A stretch of DNA of 33,748 nucleotides from Tritrichomonas foetus (lineage: Eukaryota; Parabasalia; Tritrichomonadida; Tritrichomonadidae), in NCBI GenBank assembly GCA_001839685.1, contig MLAK01001100.1, positions 1-33,748 of the forward strand. Reading direction: 5' to 3'. Position numbers and translations under genes: made by a program. Below are positions 9,466-19,972 of this stretch, piece after piece. A model generated the notes under the pieces. The model did no database searches. It had not been told where the DNA came from and was given only the letters and a program-made list of their open reading frames with translations. The first letter of the stretch is position 1; each line of letters begins with the position of its first letter.

Positions 9466-9935
9466 TGTATCTAAAAATACTTACTATGAACATTTTTTTT
9501 TCTATTTTGATATTTTATGTTTTTGATTTTTCTTTTCGCTATGTTTTCGGGGCTTTTTTTAATAATAATTTGTTTTCATGATTCAGAAATAATCAAAATT
9601 ATTCTCTTAACGAAATAGTAATTCTTCAGAATCGTAAGAATTTATGAAAGAAATGATTGCAAAAAGTATGAATCAATTTTTCTAATCTAATGCAATAAAT
9701 ATGTTGAACAATGAAATGATCAAATAATATCTATTGTGAATGTTCCTCAATGTATTATGAATGATGGTTCTAAATAAAGACAACTTCATTGGAGAAAACA
9801 CTCCACAGATTGAAAGCATTGAAAAGATTTTATTGAATTGTAATTTTAATCAAAAGCAATTCAATAAAATAATCATTATTCAATTATTTTTCAATTTGAA
9901 ATGATCGATTTCATCATATCATCGTTAAATTTGAG
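9466..9935. other. Intergenic spacer upstream of TOR gene
   Basis: AT-rich spacer without a coding ORF. An initiator-like TCATA is at 9914-9918, 17 bases before the TOR ATG. There is no TGAAAAAGTT copy here. Confidence 0.55.
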
Positions 9936-12900
9936 ATGAATCTTTCCACACTCGAAATTCCTCAATTCAGCGATGAAATGATTAAAAAGTACCGGGATTA
10001 TTATTGTGCGTTCTATCTTGAAATGGTTCGAATGAGTAATGCCAATTTGAATACGTATATTTCGAATTTTATTCAATTAATCACGAAACTTGCAAAAAGC
10101 GGATTAAAACCAGACATTATTCGCTCAGCGATTGGTGTTGTTGCCCTCCACGAATTTGGCTACGACAATTTTAACGAACTTTCTTCAATTTTTGATCGAT
10201 TACTTCCACAGACCGACCTCGAATACGTCAAGTTTACCAGTTGGTGCGCTGGCCAGCTGACTCATCACCCGACAGTTGAACAATCTCGCTACGCTTCTTT
10301 GCTTTTTCGCAGATTAATCGGATGGACGAGATCGACAGGAAGGAGGTCCAGAAATTTAGCAGCTGCTTATTTACTCGATTCACTATCGAATGCCTGTGGA
10401 ATGGTTGTTGTTGTTTTTTTCCCAGCACTTCAATCAATTATTTGGCGGTTAGTGTCAGATGAATCGATGACTGTCCTAAATGCAACAGCAAGTGCAGTAG
10501 ATAATTTCACGTGTGCTGTAATTCGTTACACAAGAAGTGATTTAACCACTTACTTGGATTTTTTTTCTAAGTTGTGTCCAAATTTACTTTCTTTTGGTGA
10601 ACCAATTCGTAGATATATTGCTTTATTATTACTCAAAAAGTTAATTAATAATTCGCCTGATTATTATGTTCCTAAATTTTTAACCTTATATGATTCTATA
10701 ATGGAATCAACTATCGATCAACCACTCTATGTGAAAAGTATGTGTTATGGTGTAATGGCATCTTTAGCACAAGTTGATCCAAAACAATTCGTTCAAATTG
10801 TGGCAAAAGAATTTTTTTCAAAAACTCCCGAACTTTTAGAAAAATTTCCACAAGAAACTGTTGAATCACTTTGTATTTTAATTCGAGCGATTCCTTTCCA
10901 TATGAAAACTAAATTGGAGCAAATTAAAGAATTTGCTGAAAATTTAATAAATTATCCAGACAGCGCTTTTCCACTTTTAACTCAAATATTTAAATCATTT
11001 GGTATTTTAGCACTTCCAATTGACGATGAAATGGTTACATCTTTAATGGAAACGCCAATTACTGAAGAATATCGAAGTTTCATTGTAACTTCTTGTAAAA
11101 TGTTTTCAAACTCGTTTTCTAAAAAGAATAAAACGATTTTATCAAATCGTTTAAAAACTGAATTAAGTAGCAATAAGCCCTTGCTTGCTTTACAAATTAT
11201 TGCCGAAATTCCACCTGAATGTTTAATTAATCATAATGAAATTTTGGATGCATTGAATCCTTTAAAAGCATCTTTAAACATTCCAACAAGACAAGCTGTT
11301 CCAAAAGCCATTTTTAATATTGCTAAACATTGTCAAGGCATTTCACATGAATTTATTGTTGATGAAATGTTTCATCTTGCTTTATATGATCATGCATTAG
11401 AAGTTCGAGCAGCTGCTTTAAGTGTTCTTCATGATAATACAGACAAATCACTTGCTTCACCAGAGTGCATGAAATTCTTTCAAGTTTTCGTGAATGATGA
11501 TGCAACAACTGTTCGGCGTCTCACTTTTCGAATTCTGGAAAAATTATTAGTTTTTAATCCAATAATGGTTACTTCAATTACTCGGAATGCATTATTAGAT
11601 TCATTTTTTATCATTAGGAATGTTCCAAGTATTCGACAACGATCACGAACTGCTAAATGCTTGCCTGATTTGGTTAGAGCTAGTGCTAAAACAATTACTG
11701 TCTATTCAAGTGGATTTATGGATATTGCAGTTGATGTTTTTGCGAAACGTGCAACCCAAAATCAAAAATTTGAAAACTTTTTAGAAGTTCATGCAAATGA
11801 TTCATTTTTGATCGGTATTGTTGATACAGTTGCACTTTTGGCACCATTGGATCCTGAAGTTGTTGCGAAACATGGTGATTTCTTATTAATGTTTTTATGC
11901 CAATGCTTGAATAATGAAAATAATCGACTTTTAATTTTATCTGTCTTGAATTTACTTTATGTTTTATTAATTGCACCTGCTTCTTCTCTACTTTATCGTG
12001 CAAAAGCTCCTTTAATTCTATCGTCTGTTTCTAATTTACTTGCAACAACAGACTCAAGAAATGAACGTCTGGCTTGTCTTCAGGTGATTGGTGCAATTGG
12101 TGTTCTTGAAGTTCATCAAAAGCCAACACCAGTTTCATGTGTATCGCCACCAAATATTGAAGATTCTTTAGCAAGACAATTTTATCATCCTAGTCGTGAC
12201 ATTGAAACAGATATAGATGATTCATTGCTATTAAATCCTTATCCTGAAGCTGATTCACAATATAATACATGTTTTGTAGCCGATGCTGTTCTTGAAATCT
12301 TCAAAGATGAAAGTTTGGATGAATTTTATTTTGAATGTGTTCATGCCTTAGTCAATATTTTTGAAAAACAAAAAACATACATGCTAGCTTATTTTGATCT
12401 TTTTATTACACGACTTCTTGACGTTATGAAAACTTCTACTGATTTTGAAATGAAAAAATATCTACCTTTATATGCACAATTAATTAATAATTCTCAAAAC
12501 AATATTTCACCATTCGTGAAGCAAAGCCTTGAATTAATAAATGACAGGTTTTCTCATGATCTTGCCCAAGAATTTGTTTCAGTAATTCTTGCATTACTTA
12601 ATGCATTGAAAGATGCTTATTCTCCATATGCATCAGAAACCATTTGTTTATTAATTGGAATTCTTGATAATTCAAAAACAACTGATGCTACACTTTGTCG
12701 TGATGTCTTGAATGCTTTTGCTGTTGTTGGAATCTATGCTGCTGATTTACTTTATTTAATTGTTCCACAAATTTGTGATGCTGTAGAATGTGAACAAACC
12801 TTACCTAAAGTGCGAGTTCATGCCCTCCATGCGTTAACTACATTAACTCGATCAGTCGATCTTTTCCCTTATCTTGGACCAATTATGCGTGCAATGTCAT

Positions 12901-15900
12901 TTGGTTTGTTTTATCCTGATCCAAAAACTTCCCATTCAGCCTTTGATTTCCTTTGTACTATTTTGAAAGCTCAAGGTCTTCAATTCATGAAAAGTGCCGA
13001 ACCAATCATCCAAATTATTCGGTCGAGAAATATGAGTACCAAGGAATTAGATGATGTTGTTACTCAAGTCAAAAAAGGCGATTTTAACACCACGTTTAAA
13101 CCTTTACCTAAAGAAATAAAAGCAAAATTTAATCAATCTAATCGAAATAAAGCATCTGCTTATATTTTCAGTGAAGATGCAATAACCACAAAAGCAATGA
13201 CGCCTAATCTTGGGCGTGAACAGCATTTAGAACAATGGCTTCGATCATTCACTCTGACAGTTGTTTCAAATTCTCCTTCAGCTGAAATTCGAGCATGTAC
13301 AACATTAGCAACTTCTTATGTTCCACTTGCAACAAAATTATTTAATATTGCATTTTTGTCTTGCTGGACATTTTTGAGTGAAAATGCAAAGAAACAAATC
13401 ACGCAGTCATTTAGTGATCTTTTAAATGCGAGTGGAACTTATGATACAGTTAATCATGAAATTATAAAATTACTTGTTTTTATGGATAAAATCGAAAAAC
13501 CACTAGACATTCCAATTTCTGATCTTTTATCAGCCTCCATTCGTTATGGAGGTGCTGCATTTGCTTTACATTTAGTAAGTCGTGACATTGAAAAGAATCC
13601 TGATGATATTGAAAGAATTGAAACAATAATTGATCTTTATGCTAAATTAAGTAGCTGGCCAAATGCAATCGGTGTATGGAAGAAATCACAAATGAAGAGT
13701 TCTCATTTAAATAAAGTTGAAGTTCTTGCTCGATTGAAAATGTGGGATCAAGTTGAACCTGCTTATCATGAACATTTTTACGAACATCGAGATTTCCGTT
13801 CATTTGTTGGAATGACTGAATCATTAGCAGCTTTAGCAATGTGGGATGATTTGATGGGTCTTTTTGAAACTTTCCGAAGTCTGAAAAGGCATCAAAAAGC
13901 ACAAGTCGCACCTTATTTTGCCGCAGCTGCAATGAGATTAGGAAAATGGGATTGTTTGGATAAAGCTCTTGAAGCAGCACCTGAAGATTCACTTTCATGT
14001 ACCTGCATGGCTGCTTTAAATGCTTTACATAAGAAACAATATAATAAAGTTGATGAATATGTGGCTCATGGCTTCTCATTAATAGCATCAAGTCCAATTG
14101 CATTTTTAGCAGATAACCAACAAATTCATCATGAAATTATGGTCACTTGTCAAGAACTTGTAGAAATTTCTGAAATGAAATCATGGACATTAAATATTCA
14201 TCGAAAAGAAATTGAAGAAGTGTGGAATGAGCGTCTTAAAACAGCGCCAAGAGATTTTGATTTATGGTTTGGAATTATAGCAAATCGAGCAGGATTTGCA
14301 GAAATCAAAGATCAAAATATCATTAAATTCTTCTCTATGAAATCTGCAACATTAGGAACAAAGCTTCATTCAAACGCATTTGAATCACTTTTCCCTGCAT
14401 TTGATTGGAACACTGCACCTGATCTTCATAAAGTTTGTTATATTGTTGCCCATTGGAATACTGGTGAAAAACAAAGAGCACTTTCTGAGATGTCACAATT
14501 AACCAAAACTTTAACTGGTTCTTTACTTGTTGAATGCCAGCTTATTTATTCGAACTGGATTCTTGAAGTTGATGATTCACTTGAAGGTTTGAAATCAGCC
14601 TACATTCACTTAAAATCAATCATTGATCATCAAGGAAATGAACATGACGGAATAAAGAATATTCTGAATTCACCATCAGGAAAGCGAACAATGTCGAATT
14701 TAGCAGCCAAAAGAATGAGAAGAGCAACAAGTGAAACCATTAATGGATTAGTTTTGCCTGTACAAATCTTTAAAGAACTAACATCAAATACAACAAGTGT
14801 TGATCTTCTTAGAAAATGGAGTGATGTTAATGTTGCACTTATTTCTTTAGATAACTCACATGTGACACATTATGTAACTAATGCTATTGATAGTTTAACT
14901 AGATGTGCGCAACTTTCACCAAGCTTTCCTGATATTGTGCTCCTCCTTAATCTTTTCTTTGAGCATGCTGATATCTCTACAGTTTTTAGTACCACTGCAC
15001 ACTCATGTATTGAAGCCTTACAGCCAAAATTGCTTTTACAAGCATCTCCACAACTTCTTGTTCAGCTTAGTCATCCATCTAAAAGTGTTGCTGATTTTGT
15101 TCATGATATTATTATTAATTTATTGAATGAACATTATCACGAACTTTTATTCTCAGTTATAGTTCTCACGAAATCGAATAATCTTGGGCGTTCAAGAGCT
15201 GCACATTCGATTTTAGAAGAATTCCATCAGAGTCATCATGATGTTTATGATGAAGTTATCCTGATTAGGAAATGCATGCTTAGAGCAGCAGTTACATGGC
15301 CTGAAATGATGTTGAATCAAATCACTGATGCTTTCGAACATTTCAAACATGGACAATACTTGAAAATGCGAGAAACTTTAGAAGTTATTTGTGAAATGGG
15401 TAATAAAGAAAGAGCTAAATGCCCAATGCACATTCAATTCCAAAAAGAATATGGTGATGACATTCGTCAGCTTCGCTTAATTTTGGATAGCTTTATACCT
15501 ACTGAACAGAAAAGTATATCTGAAGTTTCAGCATGGTGTAAATCAACACAAGACAAGCTCAGCGAAGAACTGAAACAAATTAGAACTATTCAAATGGCTG
15601 CAATTTCACCTGAACTTTGTGAAAGAACTCATTTCTTATTTGCCGTCTTCGGTACCTATAAACCTTATCGACCAATTATTAAGATTCAATATTTTGTTGG
15701 ACAATTTTCAGTTTACATGTCGAAACAACAGCCAAAAGATGTAATTGTTAAAGGTGAAGATGGTAACTTCTATCAATATCTGTTAAAAGGACATGAAGAT
15801 CTTCGTCTTGATGAAAGAATTATGCAATTCTTCAGATTAATTAATTCACTTTTAATGAAAGAGAGTTGTTTTAATTCTAATTTTATTCAAACTATTTGTG

Positions 15901-16772
15901 TGATTCCTTTAAGTCTTGGTCACGGTCTTGTCCAATGGGTTCCTGGTACAGAAACTCTGAGAAATGTTGTAGAAGATTACCGAAGACTTCATGGTGTAGA
16001 ACCAATGGCTGAATATGAGTTAGCTAATCGATTAAGTGTTATGAATTTTGATCAGCTTATTCCTATTCAAAAAATGCAAGTTATTGAATATGTTTTTCGA
16101 GATATTCCTGATACAGACATTGCTAATTCATTCTGGCTTAAAGCGCCAAGTGCTGAAGCTTGGTTAAAACGTACAAACACCTTCGCCATTTCCACAGCAA
16201 TTACATCAATTGTTGGTTACATTATCGGACTTGGTGATCGGCATCCATCGAATTTATTGATTGATCGAAATACAGGCAAAGTTATTCATATTGACTTTGG
16301 TGATTGTTTTGAAAAAGCAATGATTCGAAAATTCTTACCTGAAGTTGTTCCATTTAGATTAACCCGAATGATGGCAAAAGCTTTCGGCGCTGCAGGAGTT
16401 GATGGTCTTTTTAGATCGAGTTTTATCAACATGTCAAACTTGCTTCGTGAAAATTGTCGTGTTCTCGTTATGGTTCTTGCAGTATTTGTGCATGAGCCTT
16501 TGATCGATCCGGAAGAACTAGAGCCAAATGCAGAATTGATGCAGTGTGCGGCAGCATCTGGAATTCAAGTTGAAAAACTTATTGTTCCTAAAGAAAAATT
16601 GAATACCTCAAGTAAAGAAATCAGAAAAAGAGTGCGTCAAAAATTAACAGGAACTGATTTTGAAGAGGGAACTCACTTGTCTGTGGAAGATCAAGCCACA
16701 AAATTGATTCAAATGGCCACTGATACATATAATCTGAGCCGAATGTATAGCGGATGGTGTCCATATTGGTAA
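9936..16772 (+). CDS. TOR: Target-of-rapamycin (TOR) protein kinase
   Basis: The 2278-aa PIKK-family Ser/Thr kinase is the catalytic core of TOR complexes controlling growth. Order: HEAT-type helical repeats (about 1-1150), FAT domain (about 1190-1680), FRB (about 1778-1885), kinase domain (about 1900-2200) and FATC (about 2246-2278, ending MYSGWCPYW, the TOR-type ending). Kinase landmarks are intact: LLKGHEDLR with Lys1951, GLGDRHPSN with Asp2101 and Asn2106, and HIDFGD with Asp2120. LLKGHEDLR, the HPSNL/HIDFGDCFE run and GWCPYW match TOR better than ATM, ATR, DNA-PK or SMG1. Human mTOR is 2549 aa, so this is somewhat shorter. The FRB is degenerate: the aromatics that contact rapamycin are missing in its last helix. 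There are no introns across 6.8 kb. The first in-frame ATG (9936) is used. Confidence 0.97.
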   Translation: MNLSTLEIPQFSDEMIKKYRDYYCAFYLEMVRMSNANLNTYISNFIQLITKLAKSGLKPDIIRSAIGVVALHEFGYDNFNELSSIFDRLLPQTDLEYVKFTSWCAGQLTHHPTVEQSRYASLLFRRLIGWTRSTGRRSRNLAAAYLLDSLSNACGMVVVVFFPALQSIIWRLVSDESMTVLNATASAVDNFTCAVIRYTRSDLTTYLDFFSKLCPNLLSFGEPIRRYIALLLLKKLINNSPDYYVPKFLTLYDSIMESTIDQPLYVKSMCYGVMASLAQVDPKQFVQIVAKEFFSKTPELLEKFPQETVESLCILIRAIPFHMKTKLEQIKEFAENLINYPDSAFPLLTQIFKSFGILALPIDDEMVTSLMETPITEEYRSFIVTSCKMFSNSFSKKNKTILSNRLKTELSSNKPLLALQIIAEIPPECLINHNEILDALNPLKASLNIPTRQAVPKAIFNIAKHCQGISHEFIVDEMFHLALYDHALEVRAAALSVLHDNTDKSLASPECMKFFQVFVNDDATTVRRLTFRILEKLLVFNPIMVTSITRNALLDSFFIIRNVPSIRQRSRTAKCLPDLVRASAKTITVYSSGFMDIAVDVFAKRATQNQKFENFLEVHANDSFLIGIVDTVALLAPLDPEVVAKHGDFLLMFLCQCLNNENNRLLILSVLNLLYVLLIAPASSLLYRAKAPLILSSVSNLLATTDSRNERLACLQVIGAIGVLEVHQKPTPVSCVSPPNIEDSLARQFYHPSRDIETDIDDSLLLNPYPEADSQYNTCFVADAVLEIFKDESLDEFYFECVHALVNIFEKQKTYMLAYFDLFITRLLDVMKTSTDFEMKKYLPLYAQLINNSQNNISPFVKQSLELINDRFSHDLAQEFVSVILALLNALKDAYSPYASETICLLIGILDNSKTTDATLCRDVLNAFAVVGIYAADLLYLIVPQICDAVECEQTLPKVRVHALHALTTLTRSVDLFPYLGPIMRAMSFGLFYPDPKTSHSAFDFLCTILKAQGLQFMKSAEPIIQIIRSRNMSTKELDDVVTQVKKGDFNTTFKPLPKEIKAKFNQSNRNKASAYIFSEDAITTKAMTPNLGREQHLEQWLRSFTLTVVSNSPSAEIRACTTLATSYVPLATKLFNIAFLSCWTFLSENAKKQITQSFSDLLNASGTYDTVNHEIIKLLVFMDKIEKPLDIPISDLLSASIRYGGAAFALHLVSRDIEKNPDDIERIETIIDLYAKLSSWPNAIGVWKKSQMKSSHLNKVEVLARLKMWDQVEPAYHEHFYEHRDFRSFVGMTESLAALAMWDDLMGLFETFRSLKRHQKAQVAPYFAAAAMRLGKWDCLDKALEAAPEDSLSCTCMAALNALHKKQYNKVDEYVAHGFSLIASSPIAFLADNQQIHHEIMVTCQELVEISEMKSWTLNIHRKEIEEVWNERLKTAPRDFDLWFGIIANRAGFAEIKDQNIIKFFSMKSATLGTKLHSNAFESLFPAFDWNTAPDLHKVCYIVAHWNTGEKQRALSEMSQLTKTLTGSLLVECQLIYSNWILEVDDSLEGLKSAYIHLKSIIDHQGNEHDGIKNILNSPSGKRTMSNLAAKRMRRATSETINGLVLPVQIFKELTSNTTSVDLLRKWSDVNVALISLDNSHVTHYVTNAIDSLTRCAQLSPSFPDIVLLLNLFFEHADISTVFSTTAHSCIEALQPKLLLQASPQLLVQLSHPSKSVADFVHDIIINLLNEHYHELLFSVIVLTKSNNLGRSRAAHSILEEFHQSHHDVYDEVILIRKCMLRAAVTWPEMMLNQITDAFEHFKHGQYLKMRETLEVICEMGNKERAKCPMHIQFQKEYGDDIRQLRLILDSFIPTEQKSISEVSAWCKSTQDKLSEELKQIRTIQMAAISPELCERTHFLFAVFGTYKPYRPIIKIQYFVGQFSVYMSKQQPKDVIVKGEDGNFYQYLLKGHEDLRLDERIMQFFRLINSLLMKESCFNSNFIQTICVIPLSLGHGLVQWVPGTETLRNVVEDYRRLHGVEPMAEYELANRLSVMNFDQLIPIQKMQVIEYVFRDIPDTDIANSFWLKAPSAEAWLKRTNTFAISTAITSIVGYIIGLGDRHPSNLLIDRNTGKVIHIDFGDCFEKAMIRKFLPEVVPFRLTRMMAKAFGAAGVDGLFRSSFINMSNLLRENCRVLVMVLAVFVHEPLIDPEELEPNAELMQCAAASGIQVEKLIVPKEKLNTSSKEIRKRVRQKLTGTDFEEGTHLSVEDQATKLIQMATDTYNLSRMYSGWCPYW

Positions 16773-18359
16773 AAAAGAAAAGATATGTGAAAATATGATG
16801 AAATCATCATTGAAAATCACATTAAGTGATTTTTATGTTTTGTTGTGAACTCATTTATCAATAATTTTGAAATTGAAAAAAAATTGATGCAACTTTGCCA
16901 AAACTGTATATATTTCTTAAATATGTGTAATTATTAAAATATGTTAATACTTCCAAATTTGAAATATTATAATTTTTTGATTAATCCTTTTTTAATGATA
17001 TCTATAAATGTGTTATTGGCAGTAACTTACTACTCAGTTTAATCTCCAAGCATTTCTAGTTACGATGGATATTGAAGGTTTCAGAAAAAGTCGATTATCA
17101 GAATTCTTTGTGTAATTTCTGAGATTTTCTATTATTCTGAATCTTAATGAGATTTTCTGTGATGATTGATAGATATTTCAGATGTATACAAACTAACTAG
17201 ATCTAGATGTAGAAGACTATTGAGAGATCTAAATGAATAATTGTTGATATTATTGTCATCTAAAAATTATTTAATTGTAATCCTATTAATAATATATAAA
17301 TATTATAATTTAAAAATCAAGATACAGAGAAAACCAAATCAAAAAAAAAATTGTGAGAAAAAAATAAACCCCACAGAAATTTCTGAGAATTATTGAGATA
17401 GAAAGTGATTTTATAGCATTAATATCTTGATTATTTCTTATCATAAATCGTGCTTTTTATTATCATATGACCCTCCATCGAAAATTATAATGTTTTCCAA
17501 AATACAAAAATGAAGTATAAAAAAAATATTAATAATTTTGATATAAATAAAAAAAATTTAGGCATCAATGAGAAGATTACGAATGTTTTGCCATCTAAAT
17601 GGCGAGTCATCAGAAAATTCACTTGGCATCGAGTCTGGAAAAAAACATATTGGATTCCATTTTTCTTGATTTGGTCTTTCAATCGTTGTATCTGTATCCC
17701 TGCTTGAGAATGTGCTGTTGAGGACTGCCAGTCTATTTTCTTCATATACTAAAATTTTATGACAGAAAAGATTTCAATACATTCATATTTGTCAAATGGA
17801 AATTGAATTAATTCAACATCACTGAGTTAAAACTATCAAAATTTTCGCGATTTTTAATTAAAAATCGATAGAAGAAGTGTAAATAGAATTATGGGAAGCA
17901 GTATTATAATCTTTGTGATTCTTGGAAAAAAAGCTTCTCACAATTTTTTTTTAGGCTTTCTCCAAAATCGCTCTTTTTTCGGTTTAATTGTTGCAAAATT
18001 TCAAAACTATGAATAAATATGGCTCATAACTATAAAAAATAGATTTAACAATTGACTGAAAGCTGTTCACCCGAAAACTGAAACAATAGCTTCTTCAGAA
18101 TCATTTTCGAAATATTTTTGAATTCGGCCATTTGCGAAGTTTGCGATAAGGGAAATTTTCGTCATTCTTTTAGCTATTTGGGTTTTGATTTTTGACTGAT
18201 GGNATTAAGTAATACTGATGATAAGGATCANTTNAGTNATTTCGTACGTTAAGACTATTTGGTTTGTATACATCTGATATTTCACTCAATTATTTTCCTG
18301 AAAAGTTTTCAATATTTCTGAAGATTACGAAAAAGTGTCATATTTGATTTATCGTTGCG
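16773..18359. other. Long AT-rich intergenic region with ambiguous bases
   Basis: A 1.6-kb stretch with no confident gene. It holds an 86-codon minus ORF (listed separately), a 16-base word at 17083-17098 repeated near the USP start, and ambiguous bases at 18203, 18231, 18234 and 18238. Upstream of the ATG at 18360 is CGAAAAAGTG (18328-18337) directly followed by TCATA (18338-18342), a plausible promoter for the 117-aa gene. Confidence 0.5.
17485..17745 (-). CDS. Doubtful small ORF, 86 aa
   Basis: I do not recognise this ORF. The first half (up to TRHLDGKT, about residue 53) has a more balanced base composition than the spacer around it. The second half is a Phe/Ile/Leu-rich run that may simply be AT-rich DNA read as protein. 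It has an ATG start and a TCATA match 12 bases upstream on the same strand. A plus-strand ORF overlaps it over the same GC bump, so the strand is not certain. It could be a gene remnant. Confidence 0.22.
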   Translation of the reverse strand: MKKIDWQSSTAHSQAGIQIQRLKDQIKKNGIQYVFFQTRCQVNFLMTRHLDGKTFVIFSLMPKFFLFISKLLIFFLYFIFVFWKTL

Positions 18360-18713
18360 ATGCATATTGCAAAATCGCATAAAAAAATCAAGAACCATCA
18401 AAACGAATACGAACACTATCGTAACGAACTAAGACTCCGAGATTTCAACGAGAAAGAATCAACCGCCTATGCAAAAATATGCAATTTATATGGTCCAAAG
18501 CCAAGCCAGCAGGAATTGCTAAGTTTGGCACAAGTAGTATCGGCCAATTTGGATATTTTACTCGACCGCGAGGCTGTTCGACGGAAAAAAGTGTTGATAA
18601 AATGGTTTGATGAAAATTTTTCACGAATTGAGCCTTTTCTTCTTGAAAACGTCCTCATTGTTGATGACAAAGGTGTTGCTGTTGGACATGATCCGAGAGT
18701 CGCAAATACCTAA
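18360..18713 (+). CDS. Small homeodomain-like helix-turn-helix protein (tentative)
   Basis: The 117-aa protein has a basic N-terminus (HIAKSHKKIKNHQNEYEHYR). A helical core follows at about 40-95, from ICNLYGPKPSQQELLSLAQ to KKVLIKWFDENFSRI. The order of a KPSxxELLxLA helix and a terminal IKWFDEN helix resembles homeodomain helices 1 and 3, where WFxN is the recognition-helix signature. The residues between them (NLDILLDREAVRRKK) are longer than usual. I infer a nuclear DNA-binding role, but this is by eye only. A CGAAAAAGTG-TCATA pair lies 17-32 bases before the ATG. Downstream, T and A runs (18720-18790) mark the end of the gene. Confidence 0.6.
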   Translation: MHIAKSHKKIKNHQNEYEHYRNELRLRDFNEKESTAYAKICNLYGPKPSQQELLSLAQVVSANLDILLDREAVRRKKVLIKWFDENFSRIEPFLLENVLIVDDKGVAVGHDPRVANT

Positions 18714-18856
18714 TATATTTTTTTTTTTTGTATATTTTTTAAAAGTGGGATTTTATTGATTTTTAAATTTTTCTTTTTTTTTTTTTTTGAAAAAACGATT
18801 TTGTCGTATATATTTAAAGATCTTCTTTTTGGCCAAAAAGTGACTTTATCTTCATA

Positions 18857-18885
18857 TCATCAGCTGAACCAACAAAAGCTGATGA
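18857..18885. repeat. Short perfect hairpin
   Basis: TCATCAGCT and AGCTGATGA form 9 perfect pairs around an 11-base loop. It lies between the 117-aa gene and the decayed Cys-rich gene. A second hairpin, AACTTAAT-AGA-ATTAAGTT, is at 18941-18959. Either could be a 3' processing structure for the converging genes. Confidence 0.4.
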
Positions 18886-18952
18886 ACTGAACAATATTTT
18901 TTTCAAACGATATTTCCATCTTATGATATAAAGTTGTTTTAACTTAATAGAA

Positions 18953-19848
18953 TTAAGTTAAGTTAACTTTAGCAATTAAGTCAATATTTACAGTGCCATT
19001 ACCTTTCAGACTCATTCTCATAGATTCATTTTGATGAATTACATTGGTAAGAGGTGCAGCAAAGCAAATTATGATAGAAGCTTCAGAAGTATTCATATAA
19101 ATTTCAATCTGATAATATTTAACTATTGGTTTGAAATAGAAATTCTCAGCATTATCAATAATCATATTTGCTTTTTAACTTCTTTCATTCATTCAATACA
19201 ATCTATCTCTTATAAATGTGCTTGGGGATCAAGTTCAACCATTATTGTTCTATTTCTACTTTCAATGTCTTCAGAGCTTTCTTTGGGTTCAGCAGAATTC
19301 AACAATACATACAATATGTCTCATCATAAGTCACATCTTTGATACAGCCATTGGCACATTCATTACATTTTCCGTTTTGACCTTGAGTATAATTTTATTG
19401 ACAAGTAGCTAAAGTAATAATTTCATCCCACAATTTCAAACAAGTTTCACAATTATTCTAATAATCAACAAGAACAAGATGAATTTCAATATATTTCATC
19501 TTATTAGGATCTCCAGGATCTTTTTAATATCAATTGTCACAATCCCAGAGTTGAAGAAATACGTGAACATTGAGTGCAATGCTGATACGAAATATTGTAT
19601 GAAGGGCATTTAGAAATCAATTCACATTGCCATGTAAACAAAACATATTCATCACTTCACTTAGTACATGATTCTTTAGGATCAGTTCATGAAACACACG
19701 TTTATCATCTGGATTCACGCATAGTCTTTGAACTTGACATAACTGAGTTTATTTCCAAATCATTTCACGTTGAGCAATAGTTATGAAAAAATAAACATTT
19801 GGGAGATAAATAAAGAAAGAAGTGACAAGGAAAGTAAAAATAATACAT
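18953..19848 (-). pseudogene. Decayed secreted Cys-rich protein gene
   Basis: Reading the minus strand from an ATG at 19848 gives pieces of one protein broken by several stops and frameshifts. The pieces are: a hydrophobic leader (FTFLVTSFFIYLPNVYFFIT), then Cys-rich segments (CQVQRLC; WQCELISKC; QHCTQCSR; NNCETCLKLWDE; GKCNECANGCIKD; TYCMYC), then an acidic stretch, then an open 70-codon C-terminal part (18953-19165). The CxxC spacing is like variable or furin-like Cys-rich surface proteins of protists. At least four stop codons and about three frame changes lie in it, so it cannot make the full product. I cannot name the parent family. The cysteine pattern on one strand over 400 bases is unlikely in random AT-rich DNA. 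Confidence 0.5.
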
Positions 19849-19972
19849 GAATACCTTTAGTCAAGCTAATATGCATCATTACATATTATATGCTCTTTTT
19901 CATATTACTAATATAAGTTTAATTTAACCAAAACCGCTTCGAAATTCGATGTTCGAATTAAAATTACAAAAC

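Noticed and set aside
13642..14103. 153-codon minus ORF inside the TOR gene
   Set aside because: It is a shadow of the TOR reading frame, which has clear FAT-domain sequence here.
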